Assembly: GCA_903858595.1 (NCBI GenBank)
Contig: CAIOJL010000182.1
Coordinates: forward strand, 1-41,867
DNA length: 41,867 bases
Direction of reading: 5' to 3'
Origin: an uncultured Spartobacteria bacterium
GTDB lineage: Bacteria; Verrucomicrobiota; Verrucomicrobiia; Chthoniobacterales; UBA6821
In this document: in pieces, positions 8,468 through 18,050 of the stretch
Position numbering within the stretch: the stretch's first letter is position 1
Layout of the letters: every line of letters starts with the position of its first letter
Translations under genes and position numbers: made by a program
The notes under the pieces: generated by a model
What the model was told of the DNA's origin: nothing
The model's database searches: none
The model's input: the letters and a program-made list of their open reading frames with translations, nothing else

Positions 8468-9472
8468 CTAGCATTCCAGCATCCGTAAAGCGTTCCTTGC
8501 GGCGCCAAGTAGCGCGGTTTCGTCATTCAGAACAACATTAATCGGCATCGTTTCCAGAAGTGGCCTCAGTCGCCCTTTGTTCAGGAAGCTTTCCAGAAAG
8601 ATCGGACGGCGAAGAAGTCGCAAAAGCTTGGGAGGAATGCCGCCTCCTAGGAAGACTCCACCTATGGCCATGGTTTTGAGTGCCAGATTGGAAGCCTCGG
8701 AGCCGAGCGTCCGAACAAAGAGATCCATCGTTAAGGTGCAGAGTGGACAAGATCCGTCCGCAGCATACTTATCGATGACTGCAGCGGCATCCTGCTCCAT
8801 CATCTCGAGGGCGACAGCGGGTTTTTCGACTCGTCGCCCCGTGTTACGGAGAAAACGGTAGATGTTGGCGATGCCCATGCCTGAAACCACCCGCTCGAAG
8901 CTCACACTCGCGTATTCGTGCCGAAGGAAGTTGAGCAGATCGAGCTGAAGTTCGTCAGTTGGGGCAAAGTCCGCATGGCCCCCTTCGCTGGCCCAGGGTG
9001 TATGGCGTGTGCCATCCCAAAAGAGGCCTGCTTCACCCAGTCCCGTTCCGGGCGCGATAACGCATTGGTTCCCGGCATGAGAACCGGAACCCGCCTGAAG
9101 TGGAGCAAGATCGGTTTGATGCAGTGCCACCAGCCCATAGGCTGTCGATTCGAGGTCGTTGAGTACAGCGACACGCGCGATGCCTATGAGTTTTGGAAGG
9201 GCATTGATATCAATCTTCCAGCCCAGATTACTTGCCGTGACGACACCTGCTATATTCGGCCCCGGAACGCCGAAACAGGCAGTTCTGAGTGGGGTTGAGA
9301 GGGTAAGATCCTTTAGGAAAAGGTCGACCATTTCCTCGATAGAGGAATAGTCGGCGCTTCGGAACTTAGCGAAATGCAGGCGGGTCATCTCCGCATCGTC
9401 GCGAAAGACGGCCACACGGAAATTGGTCCCGCCGAGATCTCCGGCTAGAATCAAGGCGGGTGATTCAGGCAT
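8468..9472 (-). CDS. glk: Glucokinase (PF02685 family)
   Basis: A 334-residue ATP-dependent glucokinase making glucose 6-phosphate in the cytoplasm. The phosphate-binding signature LILAGDLGGTNFRVAVF is at the N-terminus, VLNDLESTAYG carries the expected catalytic Asp, APGTGLGEAGLF and ASEGGHADFAP follow, and GGVFLGGGIPPK is the C-terminal glycine-rich motif. These fit the Glk family rather than ROK kinases. The start ATG (reverse complement at 9470-9472) is well supported. It lies 18 bp downstream of serA on the same strand and is probably co-transcribed with it. It converges on mrp with only 16 bp between the stops. Confidence 0.93.
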   Translation of the reverse strand: MPESPALILAGDLGGTNFRVAVFRDDAEMTRLHFAKFRSADYSSIEEMVDLFLKDLTLSTPLRTACFGVPGPNIAGVVTASNLGWKIDINALPKLIGIARVAVLNDLESTAYGLVALHQTDLAPLQAGSGSHAGNQCVIAPGTGLGEAGLFWDGTRHTPWASEGGHADFAPTDELQLDLLNFLRHEYASVSFERVVSGMGIANIYRFLRNTGRRVEKPAVALEMMEQDAAAVIDKYAADGSCPLCTLTMDLFVRTLGSEASNLALKTMAIGGVFLGGGIPPKLLRLLRRPIFLESFLNKGRLRPLLETMPINVVLNDETALLGAARNALRMLEC

Positions 9473-9490
9473 GGCGCCGAGGAATTCTGC

Positions 9491-11086
9491 TTACAGACGG
9501 ATGACCTTGGCGGTCGAGATGTCGGCGTCTGATGTCACCTTGGCAAGCAGAGCCTCGTCTGGTGCAGAGTCGAGATTGAGCAGGGTCAGTGCCTGTCCCC
9601 CGACTTCATTGCGGCTCAGCGACATGCTTGCGATATTGACGTTGTTCTGACCGAGGATTGTGCCAAGATGGCCGACGATACCCGGACGATCACGGTTCTC
9701 GAGAAGGAGGATGATGCCTGAGGGCACTCCCTCGACAAAGCGGCCGTTAATCGTGACGATGCGCGGCTTGGAACCATAAAGCGTTCCGCCGACTGATGCC
9801 GTGACGCCATCCTGGGTGATGGAGGCCTCGATGAGGTCGGTGAATTCCCCCGCTTCGCTCTGGCGTGTTTCAATGACTTCAAGTCCCAGGTTAGCGAGGA
9901 TGGCGGGAGCATTGACGGGATTGACATCGTTGCCATGAGTATAACGAAGGAATCCGGTGATGAGCTCACGGGTGACGGCTGTCAAATCTTGCTCCACGAA
10001 GCGACCGCTGAAGCGTATGGAAAGCTTCTCGGCGCGCTTGGGCGCGATCTGCGCAAGAAAGAGTCCAAGCTTGCCACCCAGTTCAATCCAGGGACCGAGG
10101 ATGGAAATGGTCTTGGCGTCGATGTTGGGCATGTTGACGGAATTGCGGATCTCACCTTGGAGCAGGGTAGCTCGAACAGCCTCGGCAATCTCGATGCCTA
10201 CGAGTTCCTGAGCCTCTGCTGTGGAGGCGCCGAGGTGAGGGGTGAGCACGAGGTTCGGAACATCTCGGTGGGGCCATTCCGCAGGAACGGGCTCGACCTC
10301 GAAGACATCTAGGGCCGCTCCGCCGATCTGGCCGCTCGTGAGTCCCTCGGCGAGGACATCCTCGTCAATCAGTCCGCCGCGGGCGCAATTGATAATGCGG
10401 ACGCCTTTCTTGAGCAGGGGAAGCTGCTTGCGACCGATCATGTGCTTGGTCTCTTCGGTCAGAGGCATGTGGACAGTGATGAAGTCTGCTTGTGGAAGGA
10501 TGTCGTCCACCTTATCGACAACTTCGACCTGCAGTGACTTCGACTTGCTGGCTGAGATGTAAGGATCGTAGGCGAGCACTCTCATGCCGAAGGCAATCGC
10601 GCGGCGGGCCACTTCGGTGCCGATACGGCCCATGCCGAGGATGGCGAGGGTCTTGCCGTGAAGTTCGACACCCTCGAATTTTTTGCGGTCCCACTTGCCG
10701 GCCTTCATGCTGGCATCAGCCTGGGGAATAAAGCGGGCGGTCGCCAGCATGAGTGAGAAGGCGTGCTCAGCCGTGGATATCGTGTTGCCGCCGGGAGCGT
10801 TCATGACAATAACGCCGTGCTTGGTTGCGGCCTCCACGTCCACGTTGTCAATGCCGACACCGGCGCGTCCGACAACCTTGAGATTTTTGGCGGCTGCGAA
10901 AACGGCGGGCGTAACCTTGGTCTGGCTACGGACCACCAATCCTTGGAACTCGGGGATGATCTTAATCAGTTCCTCCTCTTTGAGGCCTGTCTTCACCACA
11001 ACATCGATGACCCCTCCCTCGGCAAGGGCTTCAATTCCACGATGGGAAACCGGATCTGCGACGAAAACTTTTGGGATTTTGCTCAT
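9491..11086 (-). CDS. serA: D-3-phosphoglycerate dehydrogenase (long form with ACT domain)
   Basis: A 531-residue enzyme for the first step of serine synthesis. It has the catalytic domain, the NAD-binding Rossmann motif LGMGRIGTEVARRAIAFG, RIINCARGGLIDEDVL, the catalytic His segment LVLTPHLGAST, then the intervening allosteric-substrate-binding domain and a C-terminal ACT domain (GIILLLENRDRPGIVGHLG). This is the long type found in Mycobacterium and many other bacteria. The track start at 11161 adds 25 residues of unlikely sequence; ATG 11084-11086 gives MSKIPKVFVADP. Its leader is A/C-rich (ACACACCTCTCATC) without a Shine-Dalgarno sequence. It is divergent from the atp operon, sharing a 269-bp control region, and is followed by glk. 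Confidence 0.95.
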   Translation of the reverse strand: MSKIPKVFVADPVSHRGIEALAEGGVIDVVVKTGLKEEELIKIIPEFQGLVVRSQTKVTPAVFAAAKNLKVVGRAGVGIDNVDVEAATKHGVIVMNAPGGNTISTAEHAFSLMLATARFIPQADASMKAGKWDRKKFEGVELHGKTLAILGMGRIGTEVARRAIAFGMRVLAYDPYISASKSKSLQVEVVDKVDDILPQADFITVHMPLTEETKHMIGRKQLPLLKKGVRIINCARGGLIDEDVLAEGLTSGQIGGAALDVFEVEPVPAEWPHRDVPNLVLTPHLGASTAEAQELVGIEIAEAVRATLLQGEIRNSVNMPNIDAKTISILGPWIELGGKLGLFLAQIAPKRAEKLSIRFSGRFVEQDLTAVTRELITGFLRYTHGNDVNPVNAPAILANLGLEVIETRQSEAGEFTDLIEASITQDGVTASVGGTLYGSKPRIVTINGRFVEGVPSGIILLLENRDRPGIVGHLGTILGQNNVNIASMSLSRNEVGGQALTLLNLDSAPDEALLAKVTSDADISTAKVIRL

Positions 11087-11179
11087 GATGAGAGGTGTGT
11101 GTTTTGTTGGTTGTGTGAATATTGCTACCATGGAGCTGCTTGCCCTTGCAGTAATGGACAAAGAACGATGCCACTGAGA

Positions 11180-11208
11180 GACTACGACCGGCTAGTAACT
11201 CCATCAAA
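11180..11208 (-). promoter_or_regulatory. Candidate sigma-70-like promoter for serA
   Basis: On the minus strand, TTGATG (complement of 11203-11208) and TAGTCT (complement of 11180-11185) are separated by 17 bp. This would give a leader of roughly 85-90 bases before serA. The match to consensus is moderate. Confidence 0.35.
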
Positions 11209-11252
11209 TCTGAAAAAAATACAAAACTCCACACGAGGGCGGATGACAAGAG

Positions 11253-11278
11253 GTGTTTGTGAAAAATTTCACAAACAC
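11253..11278. promoter_or_regulatory. CRP/FNR-family operator-like perfect palindrome
   Basis: Two perfect 12-base arms (GTGTTTGTGAAA and its reverse complement) are separated by two A. Inside is TGTGA-N6-TCACA, the exact consensus half-sites of E. coli CRP. The centre (11265.5) lies about 60 bp upstream of the transcription start predicted from the promoter at 11290-11318, the position of a class I CRP site. It lies in the serA/atp divergent region and could act on either. The symmetry is seen directly; binding by a CRP-family protein is inferred. Confidence 0.65.
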
Positions 11279-11289
11279 TCAAAAAGCAC

Positions 11290-11318
11290 TTGCCAGACGG
11301 GGCTTGCTTGATTGTTAT
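11290..11318 (+). promoter_or_regulatory. Candidate sigma-70-like promoter of the atp operon
   Basis: TTGCCA (11290-11295) and TGTTAT (11313-11318) are separated by 17 bp. The expected start near 11325 gives a leader of about 30 bases to the atpB ATG at 11356. The palindrome at 11253-11278 ends 11 bp upstream of the -35 element. Confidence 0.55.
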
Positions 11319-11355
11319 CCAGAACTCATTTTTTGACTTTCCCGAACTTCGATAC

Positions 11356-12184
11356 ATGGTTTTTTCAATCCTCCCGATAGCCAGCGCGGAACTTTCCGCG
11401 GAGACGCCTGAGTTTCTGACTCACTCCTTTCTTGCCTGGTTCACCAATTCGATCCTCGTCACGGCGATCGTGCTCGGGGTGATCATGTGGATCGTCCGCT
11501 CCTGCACCCGCAAGATCGAAGTCATCCCGGGGGCAGGTCAGAATTTCCTCGAGGCGGTCGTCGAGGGTTTTTACGGCGCCGTGGAGGGGATTCTTGGCGA
11601 CAAGATGACAAGGAAGTCTTTTGGTCTTCTCGGAACACTTTTCATTTTTATCCTGATCTCGAACTGGTTCGGCTTGCTGCCAGGCGTTGGTTCGATCGGT
11701 TGGCATGAGGGGGACAAATTCATTCCTCTCCTTCGTCCGGGGACCGCGGACATGAACATGACCATTGCCATGGCTGCAGTGTCGATGGTTCTCTGGTTTT
11801 ACTGGACGATGCAGGTCACGGGACCGGTTGCCTTCATCAAAGAACTCTTCGGCGTGAAAGGTGGCATGTCTGGCCCTATTCTCTTTCTCCTGGTGCCTCT
11901 CTTCCTCTTTGTGGGCGTGCTGGAGGTTGTTTCCATCGTAGTTCGCCCCGTCTCTCTCTCTCCGACTCTATGGAAATATCTTTGCCGGTGAGAACATGCT
12001 CGCGACGATGATCAATATAGGTCAAATCTTTCATTTCCCCCCTTGGCTCTCCTCGGTCCTGAGTTGCATTGTTCCCATTCCCTTCTATTTCCTGGAATTG
12101 CTTATCGGATTCCTCCAGGCAATGGTCTTCACTCTCCTGATTCTTGTGTACCTCCAACTCTCAACAGCGCACGAGGAACACTAA
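11356..12184 (+). pseudogene. atpB: ATP synthase F0 subunit a, interrupted by a frameshift
   Basis: Subunit a forms the proton half-channels beside the c-ring. The first frame (ATG 11356, MVFSILPIASAEL) runs through FLTHSFLAWFTNSILV, LIGTLFIFILISNWFGLLPG-type helices and VVRPVSLS, then derails and stops at 11991. The rest (LYGNIFAGENMLATMINIGQIF to the C-terminus HEEH, stop 12184) is in the next frame. The break is in a (TC)6 tract at 11951-11962. Adding one TC restores RPVSLSLRLYGN and a 276-residue protein of normal length. The lost codon context includes the arginine equivalent to E. coli aR210, essential for proton transport, so the sequence as given cannot encode a working subunit a. Explanations: sequencing or assembly error, slipped-strand variation, or recoding. 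The rest of the operon is intact, which favours the first two. Confidence 0.88.
11951..11962 (+). repeat. TC dinucleotide tract (6 copies) at the atpB frameshift
   Basis: Twelve bases of pure TC repeat lie exactly where the atpB frame changes. Seven copies would restore the conserved RPVSLSLRLYGN; six copies do not. Confidence 0.9.
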
Positions 12185-12272
12185 ACTTATCTTTTAAAGA
12201 CTTTTGGCAGCCGGGACCATGCGAGACGTGGACGACTGCCGGAAACAAAACAACAACAAACCAACACATCAC

Positions 12273-12515
12273 ATGCTCATCAACATTCTTGCCGAAGCCC
12301 TGACTTCGGCCAACACGATCACTGGCAGTTTCACTCTCGGCGTTGCCGGAGCAGGATCCGCCATCGGCATCGGTCTAATCGGAGCTCGCATGGTCGAGGC
12401 GATCGGCCGTAATCCCGCCACTCTTCCTAAGGTGCTCATGATCGGCATTCTGACCATCGCTCTGGCCGAGGCCATCGCAATTTTCGGTCTGATCTTCGCA
12501 TTCCAGGGCAAGTAA
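12273..12515 (+). CDS. atpE: ATP synthase F0 subunit c
   Basis: An 80-residue c-ring subunit with two helices joined by the polar loop GRNP (residues 45-48). Helix 1 has the glycine-rich packing motif GVAGAGSAIGIGLIGARM. Helix 2, MIGILTIALAEAIAIFGLIFAF, has the ion-binding carboxylate Glu66. The Gln in helix 1 and the Glu-Ser/Thr in helix 2 that mark Na+-binding rings are not present, so a proton-driven enzyme is likely. The track start (12204) adds 23 polar residues; ATG 12273 gives the usual short N-terminus. The leader is A/C-rich (CCAACACATCAC) with no Shine-Dalgarno sequence. A hairpin follows immediately after the stop. Confidence 0.95.
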   Translation: MLINILAEALTSANTITGSFTLGVAGAGSAIGIGLIGARMVEAIGRNPATLPKVLMIGILTIALAEAIAIFGLIFAFQGK

Positions 12516-12527
12516 TCCTTCTTGGGC

Positions 12528-12549
12528 GGCGCCCCGTCACCGGGGCGCC
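12528..12549 (+). promoter_or_regulatory. Intercistronic stem-loop between atpE and atpF
   Basis: A perfect 9-bp GC-rich stem (GGCGCCCCG and its complement) is closed by a TCAC loop, 12 bp after the atpE stop. A short T-run (CCTTTTT) follows about 8 bases later, so it could be a partial terminator or an RNA-stabilising or processing element. Because c is needed in many copies per enzyme, a post-atpE hairpin is a plausible way to raise its yield over the downstream subunits; this is inference. Confidence 0.75.
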
Positions 12550-12601
12550 ACTCAACCTTTTTAATAAACCAAAAAACATTATCGGGAGAATCTAACGGAA
12601 G

Positions 12602-13099
12602 ATGGAAATTTTAAAACAATTCGGAGTTGATTGGCCGCACTTCATTGCCCAGTTGGTTCTTTTCCTCATCGTTTACTTTGTCCTGAACCGCTTTGCCTTC
12701 GCTCCCTTGCTGAAGGTTCTGGAAGAACGTCGCAAGCGCATTGAGGAAGGACAGCTCAATGCTGAGAAGATCAAGAAGCAGCTTGCCGAAGCGGAACTCC
12801 GTTATCAGGAGATTCTCCGGAAAGCCAATGATGATGCTCAGGTGATGATTGAGGAGTTACGCAAGAGCAATGAGGCATTTTCCCAACGGGAGATGGAAAA
12901 GGCTGTCAAGGAATCAGCCGCTATTGTGGAACGGGCTCGCCACGAAATTACTTCCGAGCGCAACCGCATGGTCGACGAAGTAAAGCGAGAGATGGTTTCT
13001 CTTGTCGTCAAGACCACGGCCCAGGTCGCAGGCAAGGTTCTCTCACCCGAAGATCAGAAGCGCCTCAGTGAGGAAGCCTCCAAGGAACTCGCTTCCTAG
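12602..13099 (+). CDS. atpF: ATP synthase F0 subunit b
   Basis: A 165-residue peripheral-stalk subunit. One N-terminal membrane helix (about 14-32, FIAQLVLFLIVYFVLNRFAFAPL) leads into a long charged coiled coil (LEERRKRIEEGQLNAEKIKKQLAEAE onward) that reaches the F1 head. The length is typical. A GGGAG sequence sits about 13 bases upstream of the ATG, the nearest thing to a ribosome binding site among the atp genes. There is only one b-type gene here, so the stalk is probably a homodimer. Confidence 0.94.
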   Translation: MEILKQFGVDWPHFIAQLVLFLIVYFVLNRFAFAPLLKVLEERRKRIEEGQLNAEKIKKQLAEAELRYQEILRKANDDAQVMIEELRKSNEAFSQREMEKAVKESAAIVERARHEITSERNRMVDEVKREMVSLVVKTTAQVAGKVLSPEDQKRLSEEASKELAS

Positions 13100-13146
13100 G
13101 GCAATCTTGATCCGCTTTTCAGGAAACTCCCAACGTACCAACCACG

Positions 13147-13536
13147 ATGCAGATCCCCAAGGATGCCAAAATTAAGGCCAGGGAACTCTTCGAGTCCTCA
13201 CTCGATGACTCTGGACGCCCTGACAGTGCCAAGGCACTCTCCATCGCTGACCTCGTTGTGAATGCCGCCCCGCGTCACTCCGTTCAGATCCTCAGGGAGT
13301 TTGCGCGCCTGATCCGACTCGAGACAGCCAAGCATCACGCCGTGATCGAAAGCGCCGCCCTTCTAGACGAAGGAACCCGCGACTCGATTCTCAAGTCCCT
13401 GCAAGAACGGGATGGGGGAGCCGTCACGGTCGAAGTGAAAGTCGATCCAGTACTTATCGGCGGCGCTCGCATCCGTCTCGGAAGTGAAGTCTGGGATGCC
13501 TCGGTGCTGTCCCGTCTCTTAGCCCTGAATTCCTAA
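13147..13536 (+). CDS. atpH: ATP synthase F1 subunit delta (short form)
   Basis: The delta subunit joins the peripheral stalk to the top of F1. The C-terminal part is recognisable: VEVKVDPVLIGGARIRLGSEVWDASVLSRLLAL corresponds to the family's DPsLiGG...gd.v.D.Sv...L..L motif. The protein is only 129 residues, against about 175-185 for typical delta subunits. The shortage is at the N-terminus, where part of the helical bundle that binds the alpha subunit is missing or reduced. I see no frameshift or upstream in-frame start that would restore it, since the gap to atpF is only 47 bp. Position between atpF and atpA fits. Confidence 0.88.
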   Translation: MQIPKDAKIKARELFESSLDDSGRPDSAKALSIADLVVNAAPRHSVQILREFARLIRLETAKHHAVIESAALLDEGTRDSILKSLQERDGGAVTVEVKVDPVLIGGARIRLGSEVWDASVLSRLLALNS

Positions 13537-13598
13537 TTATCACCATTGCCTGTTAACCCTTCCTCTTCCTAAAACTCACCTTTCAACACCCACAAACC

Positions 13599-15134
13599 AT
13601 GAGCAACCTCCTGCAAGAACTTGAAGCAAAGATCAGCGGTCTTTCCAACGCAACCGCTGCCAAATCCAATGTCGGAACCGTCCGCGAGATCGGAGACGGT
13701 GTCGCCCGCATCGAGGGACTCGGCGGCGTCATGCTCAACGAGATGCTCGAGTTCCCTGGTGGGATCTACGGCATCGCGCTGAACCTCGAGGAGACCGAGG
13801 TTGGAGCCATTATTCTCGGAGATTACACGTCGATCTCCGAGGGGGACGAGGTGAAGACCACCGGGCGCCTGCTTGAGGTGCCGGTCGGCAAGGAGCTTCT
13901 CGGTCGCGTTGTTGACTCACTCGGACAGCCGATCGATGGGAAGGGACCTATCCAGTCGAAGACCTTCTACCCCGTCGAGAAGACAGCTCCCGGTATCATC
14001 AAGCGTCAGAGCGTCAGTCAGCCTCTCTGCACCGGCATCATGTCCATCGACGCGATGATTCCTATCGGTCGCGGTCAGCGTGAGCTTATCATCGGTGATC
14101 GAGCCACTGGCAAGACGACAATCGCCATAGACACGATCATCAACCAGGCAAACATCAACCGCTCGGGTGAGGCCTCCGGAGATCCTTCCTTCCGTCCTAT
14201 CTACAGTATCTATGTTGGCGTTGGTCAGAAGAATGCGAACATTGCCCGTGTCGTCGACACGCTCTCCTCCCACAATGCCCTCCAGTACACGATCATCGTC
14301 TCTGCTCCCGCATCGGACAGTGCTTCAAACCAGTACCTTGCCCCCTTTGCCGGCGCGGCGATGGGAGAGTGGTTCATGGATAATGGCATGGATGCCCTGA
14401 TTGTTTTTGACGATCTCTCGAAGCATGCCGTGGCTTATCGTCAGATTTCTCTTCTTCTCAAGCGTCCTTCGGGACGTGAGGCCTATCCCGGTGATGTCTT
14501 CTACCTTCACAGCCGTTTGCTCGAGCGTTCCGCCCGTCTGAGTGAGAAGGCCGGAAACGGATCCCTCACAGCCCTTCCAATCATCGAGACTCAGGCTGGT
14601 GACGTGTCGGCCTACATCCCGACAAACGTCATCTCGATTACGGATGGCCAGATCTACTTGGAGACCGATCTCTTCTATCAGGGTATCCGACCAGCTATTT
14701 CGGTCGGTCTTTCAGTCTCACGCGTCGGTTCCGCAGCGCAGATTAAGGCGATGAAGCAGGTTGCCGGTAAGCTGAAGGGCGATCTTGCCCAGTTCCGCGA
14801 GCTAGCCGCCTTTTCCCAGTTCGGCAGTGATCTGGATGCCCGCACCAAATCTCAACTCGATCGCGGAGGGCGCATCGTGGAACTCTTCAAACAGCACCAA
14901 TATCACCCGCTTGCCGTGGAGCTTCAGGTTGCCATCCTCTGGACCATGCAGAAGGGGTACTTTGATGCGGTCGCGGTCGAGCGGGTCAAGGACTTCCAGG
15001 ATCAGCTTTCCCAGTTCCTAAACTCCCGCAAGGAGGCCCTCCTCTCACTCATCCTCAAGAAAGGTGCCGTTGATGCCGAGATCGAGAAAGAACTGACTGC
15101 GGCATTGGAAGAGTTCAAAGTCATTTTCCGCTAA
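13599..15134 (+). CDS. atpA: ATP synthase F1 subunit alpha
   Basis: A 511-residue non-catalytic nucleotide-binding subunit of the F1 hexamer. It shows the N-terminal beta-barrel ([20 protein letters not shown]), P-loop GDRATGKT at residues 166-173, [62 protein letters not shown], and the arginine-finger region [17 protein letters not shown]. Length and order are standard. The leader (CACCCACAAACC before ATG) has no Shine-Dalgarno sequence. Confidence 0.98.
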   Translation: MSNLLQELEAKISGLSNATAAKSNVGTVREIGDGVARIEGLGGVMLNEMLEFPGGIYGIALNLEETEVGAIILGDYTSISEGDEVKTTGRLLEVPVGKELLGRVVDSLGQPIDGKGPIQSKTFYPVEKTAPGIIKRQSVSQPLCTGIMSIDAMIPIGRGQRELIIGDRATGKTTIAIDTIINQANINRSGEASGDPSFRPIYSIYVGVGQKNANIARVVDTLSSHNALQYTIIVSAPASDSASNQYLAPFAGAAMGEWFMDNGMDALIVFDDLSKHAVAYRQISLLLKRPSGREAYPGDVFYLHSRLLERSARLSEKAGNGSLTALPIIETQAGDVSAYIPTNVISITDGQIYLETDLFYQGIRPAISVGLSVSRVGSAAQIKAMKQVAGKLKGDLAQFRELAAFSQFGSDLDARTKSQLDRGGRIVELFKQHQYHPLAVELQVAILWTMQKGYFDAVAVERVKDFQDQLSQFLNSRKEALLSLILKKGAVDAEIEKELTAALEEFKVIFR

Positions 15135-15163
15135 AATAACCATATAACGCATACTGGTAGCTT

Positions 15164-16048
15164 ATGGCTAATACCCGCGACATCCGCCGACGCATTAAGT
15201 CGGTCAAGAACACTGCCCAGATTACGAAGGCAATGCAGATGGTCGCCGCATCCAAAATGCGCAAGGCTCAGCAGGCTGCCATGGCCGGACATCCCTACTC
15301 CCTGGTTCTCAACAGGGTCCTTGTTTCCCTGCGGGACATGGTGAGCGCGGACTTCCATCCACTGCTGGAGGTTCGGCCTGTGAAGAAGACTCTGGTCCTC
15401 CTTGTCACCTCGGACAAAGGGCTCTGCGGTGCTCTTAATACCAACGTGCTTCGGGAGGCGATGCTGCTTGATCAGGAGAAGACTCTCTTCGTTGCCTCCG
15501 GAAAAAAGGGAGCTTCTTTTCTGGCAAGAACAGGGCGCAACATGATTGCTGATTTCGCACTGCCCGACAATCCAACCTTCCTTCAGACCAAAGCGATTTC
15601 CAAATATTGCTTGGAGAAGTTCCTCTCCGGTGAAGTCGACCGCGTTGAGGTGCTCTACCCGAAGTTCGTTAACACGCTGGTTCAGAAGCCTCTCCTGGTT
15701 ACTCTACTTCCCATCACGGATGATAAAGCCGCAGGAGTTTCCCAATCGGTTAGTGAACAGGTGGCTATAGAGGCAACGGCAACAACCGGAGCCCAGTTCC
15801 TGTTCGAGCCGGGTGCGGATGAAGTCCTCAATTCCGTTCTTCCCTATTACTTCCACTTCGAGGTGTTCCAGATGATCCTCGATGCACGAGCTTCGGAACA
15901 GAGCGCCCGCATGGTTGCGATGAAGAGCGCGACCGACAATGCGAAGAGCCTCGTGAAGGATCTCACTCTTGAGTACAACAAGGCCCGTCAGGCCAGCATC
16001 ACCACCGAACTTCTCGAAATCACAACCGCCCAGATGGCTCTTGCGTAA
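15164..16048 (+). CDS. atpG: ATP synthase F1 subunit gamma
   Basis: A 294-residue central rotor shaft. Conserved N-terminal MANTRDIRRRIKSVKNTAQITKAMQMVAASKMRKAQ and C-terminal ARMVAMKSATDNAKSLVKDLTLEYNKARQASITTELLEI form the antiparallel coiled coil inside the alpha3beta3 head, and TSDKGLCGALN marks the globular domain. The length is normal. It lies 29 bp after atpA and 72 bp before atpD, with no Shine-Dalgarno sequence visible before the ATG. Confidence 0.97.
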   Translation: MANTRDIRRRIKSVKNTAQITKAMQMVAASKMRKAQQAAMAGHPYSLVLNRVLVSLRDMVSADFHPLLEVRPVKKTLVLLVTSDKGLCGALNTNVLREAMLLDQEKTLFVASGKKGASFLARTGRNMIADFALPDNPTFLQTKAISKYCLEKFLSGEVDRVEVLYPKFVNTLVQKPLLVTLLPITDDKAAGVSQSVSEQVAIEATATTGAQFLFEPGADEVLNSVLPYYFHFEVFQMILDARASEQSARMVAMKSATDNAKSLVKDLTLEYNKARQASITTELLEITTAQMALA

Positions 16049-16063
16049 AAGCTAAAAACTTAA

Positions 16064-17599
<1,536 letters not shown>

Positions 17600-18010
17600 A
17601 TGAGCTCACTCCAACTCGAGATCGTCACTCCGGAGGCTCGCGTTTTCACGGGAAGTGCGCAGATGGTGATTGCTCCCGGGGTGGAAGGCGGTCTCGGCGT
17701 CCTGCCAGACCATATGCCTCTCATGACGGAAATTATTCCTGGGGAGGTCATTGTGACCACAGAAGATGGCGAACTCTCCTTCGCTGTGGGCGGTGGCTTC
17801 CTGGAGGTCCTGCCGGATCGTGTCTCCATTCTAACAGACATGGCGATCGTCGAGGCGGAGATCGACGAGAAGGCCGCCGAAGAAGCGGTAGCCCGTGCCG
17901 AACAGGAAATGCGTGACAAGGTTCTCTCCGGTGAGGAACTTGCCACAGTGCAGGCCTCCCTGCTTAGGTCCTTCGCACAACTTCACGTCAAACGTCGTTC
18001 TCATCGGTAA
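17600..18010 (+). CDS. atpC: ATP synthase F1 subunit epsilon
   Basis: A 136-residue subunit with the N-terminal beta-sandwich (LQLEIVTPEARVFTGSAQMVIAPGVEGGLGVLPDHMPLM), FAVGGGFLEVLPDRVSIL, and a C-terminal two-helix domain (AEIDEKAAEEAVARAEQEM onward) that couples the rotor and can inhibit ATP hydrolysis. The ATG abuts the atpD TAA with no gap, implying translational coupling. It is the last gene of the atp set; a small hairpin overlaps its stop codon. Confidence 0.96.
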   Translation: MSSLQLEIVTPEARVFTGSAQMVIAPGVEGGLGVLPDHMPLMTEIIPGEVIVTTEDGELSFAVGGGFLEVLPDRVSILTDMAIVEAEIDEKAAEEAVARAEQEMRDKVLSGEELATVQASLLRSFAQLHVKRRSHR

Positions 18011-18027
18011 GGGATCCTTATCCCTTA
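18008..18027 (+). terminator. Weak hairpin at the end of the atp operon
   Basis: TAAGGGAT and ATCCCTTA form an 8-bp stem around CCTT, overlapping the atpC stop codon. Only a broken T-rich stretch (CCTTATTTCTT) follows, so it may be a weak terminator or an mRNA 3' end element. Confidence 0.4.
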
Positions 18028-18050
18028 TCCTTATTTCTTGTTAAGGGCAG

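Noticed and set aside
12273-12515. Na+-type ATP synthase ring
   Set aside because: The c subunit lacks the Gln and Glu-Ser/Thr sodium signature; the proton type fits better.
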